Part shown: piece by piece, positions 62,735 through 64,000 of the stretch
Layout of the letters: every line of letters starts with the position of its first letter
Position numbering within the stretch: position 1 is the first letter of the stretch
Source: Vespula vulgaris
Taxonomy: Eukaryota; Arthropoda; Insecta; Hymenoptera; Vespidae
Assembly: GCF_905475345.1 (NCBI RefSeq)
Contig: NC_066591.1
Coordinates: 4,419,501 to 4,483,500, forward strand
Direction of reading: 5' to 3'
DNA length: 64,000 nucleotides
Notes under the pieces: generated by a model
What the model saw: only the letters and a program-made list of their open reading frames with translations
Databases searched by the model: none
Told to the model about the DNA's origin: nothing
Made by a program: the position numbers and the translations under genes

Positions 62735-63318
62735 ATGAAGAAAGAGAAGCTGTCGAACGCGTTGATCGCGTTGGTGCGACCAGAGGCAAGCACCTCTACT
62801 TCGAGTAGCCTAGCCAGAAGGCGAACAGCTACTGTCCTTGGTTCCAGGAGATGGTGGCAGGGTGGTTGTTGGGCAACCAGAAGCCACCAGGAGGCCTACC
62901 TTCGACGACTCTACGCTAGAAAGAACGAACAACATACCGCGAAAGGCAATGCCGAGGATAGGAACGTCGAGGTCGAAGGTCGAAGGTCAGAACTTGGAAA
63001 TAGTTGGTCGCAGTCCCAGATCGTTTACGATTTACCAGCGAACGGTGAACATTACCTCGACGATTTCTTGAGAAATCGTAAGGGCGATACTAACGAGGTC
63101 GATGTCGATGTCGTCGACGTAGAAGAAGAGGATGTCGTTGGTGTTATGGTTGGTTGTCCGGCCCTGACGGCCTCGCGTGCCAGTCCCACGGAGAAGTGCG
63201 TGGAATACTTGAACGGTGCTCATGACGCGACGACCACGGTGAACTTTGAAAACGATCGTCGCGAGCCCAATCGTATCAACGAGTGTGGATCCTTGCATTC
63301 TTGTTACGATGTCACGGA
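62735..63318 (+). CDS. 5' coding exon of an unrecognised gene (continues past the donor site)
   Basis: An open frame of 194 full codons starts at an ATG just after a purine-rich leader and ends at a consensus donor GTAAGT (63319). The in-frame stop is formed by that donor, as expected if the exon is spliced. Unlike the surrounding DNA, the segment lacks simple repeats and shows coding-like codon use (many C- or G-ending codons). The encoded N-terminus is basic up to about residue 75, then there is an acidic stretch around residues 120-137 (VDVDVVDVEEEDVVG). Several cysteines (C160, C183, C188) lie near the 3' end. No signal peptide, membrane helix or known domain is apparent. I do not recognise the family. 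No continuation exon is visible in the last 680 bp of the window. The start codon is the first ATG in frame; an upstream acceptor cannot be excluded. Confidence 0.6.
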
Positions 63319-63894
63319 GTAAGTCTTTCGTCGATCGCTTGAAAAATCTTTCATTCGGGATATCAATCGAATTATATTTATTATTACATGGATTATAAGA
63401 ATGAGAGATGGAGTGATAAAAAAGCTGTGATGTTTATTAAATTTAGCGAAAAAGAAAAATGTAATTTTGACGATAAGTTATTTTCTTTTTTACAGACTAT
63501 AAAAGTGTAACATTGGATTGTATCGTCCCGTCTTTTAACGACGAAGGAAATAACTCGCGTTATCGTATAAAATAATTATTGAATTGGCCAATAAGTTATA
63601 TCAGAATTTTTGATATCTTTTTGGGAATTGGGAATTGCGATATTAAATCTCAATGGTGTGATATTTGATTGCTTAATAAATAAAAGATACTGTATTAATG
63701 AGGTTTACGTTTCGATATGAAATATTCAAAATGAACCAATCCAATATTATATAAATTAATTCTCTTTCGACGATTTAATGATTAACAAGACATACGATTT
63801 CACGTACAAAGGAAACTTATTAAGATAGTGTGAACTATCATTGTCTTCTTTCTGCGATTCATAAGATTGATAAAAAATTGATATATACACCATA
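63319..63894. other. AT-rich DNA between the 62735 exon and the mariner end
   Basis: Begins with the GTAAGT donor, then AT-rich sequence without a visible acceptor-exon pair; most likely the start of an intron. Confidence 0.5.
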
Positions 63895-64000
63895 TTAGGC
63901 TGGTACATAAATAATTGCCGTTTTATTATAATACATTTCTTAGTTATAACGGCGCTCATAACTCGAAATGAACCGATTATTATTCCATGTTATTCGAGGT
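63895..64000 (+). mobile_element. Mariner-like element, left terminus (truncated by window edge)
   Basis: A mariner-type terminal inverted repeat starts here with TTAGGCTGGTACATAAATAA, closely resembling the TTAGGTTGGTGCAAAAGTAA ends of mariner elements, followed by TTGCCGTTTT. It is preceded by TA at 63893-63894, the expected target-site duplication. The following ~75 bp would be the element's 5' untranslated part. The window ends before any transposase frame, so whether the element is autonomous is unknown. Confidence 0.75.

Noticed and set aside
1..64000. CRISPR arrays, operons, phage or bacterial systems
   Set aside because: All direct repeats are microsatellites or simple duplications without spacers, and the only complete gene has spliceosomal introns; the DNA is eukaryotic.

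Overview
The window looks like nuclear DNA of an insect, most likely an aculeate hymenopteran (bee or wasp). This is inferred from five things: an AT-rich but CpG- and TCGA-rich background; very dense simple repeats, chiefly (GA)n/(CT)n and (AT)n; compact introns of 80-150 bp in the one clear gene; an insect-style TATA plus initiator promoter; and a mariner terminus at the right edge. There are no operons, CRISPR arrays, rRNA operons or convincing tRNAs. I cannot name the species.

The only complete gene I can build is a six-exon cytosolic sulfotransferase on the minus strand, 47413 down to 45040. The exons join in frame to exactly 990 nt (329 codons plus stop). It carries the PAPS-binding P-loop, the catalytic histidine, the 3'-phosphate-binding Arg/Ser pair and the C-terminal RxGxxGxWK motif. 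A TATA box at -28 from a TCATTT initiator lies about 127 bp upstream of its ATG. Its first intron holds a copy of a dispersed repeat whose partner lies at about 15.1-15.45 kb.

Two further plus-strand segments look like 5' coding exons of genes that continue elsewhere. One is a 584-bp exon at 62735-63318 that runs into a consensus GTAAGT donor. The other is a short acidic first exon at 53871-53983, with a G-quadruplex motif just upstream. I do not recognise either product. Weaker exon candidates lie at 38631-38868 (+), 39419-39500 (-) and 16516-16671 (+).

The rest, roughly 60 kb, reads as intergenic or deep-intronic DNA. It holds dozens of microsatellites, a degenerate ~190-bp tandem repeat at 5.1-5.86 kb, several two-copy tandem duplications, a decayed 5S-rRNA-like fragment at 43.7 kb, TE-derived fragments at 15.1-15.75 kb and 46.7-47.0 kb, and a truncated mariner end at 63895. 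Scattered 100-300-bp islands free of simple repeats, some with POU octamers, E-boxes or long palindromes, could be conserved regulatory elements. That cannot be tested without alignment. I see no clearly new multi-gene system. The most useful leads are the uncharacterised exons, the G4/exon pair at 53.8 kb, and the structure-prone DNA (polypurine, Z-type and G4 tracts).
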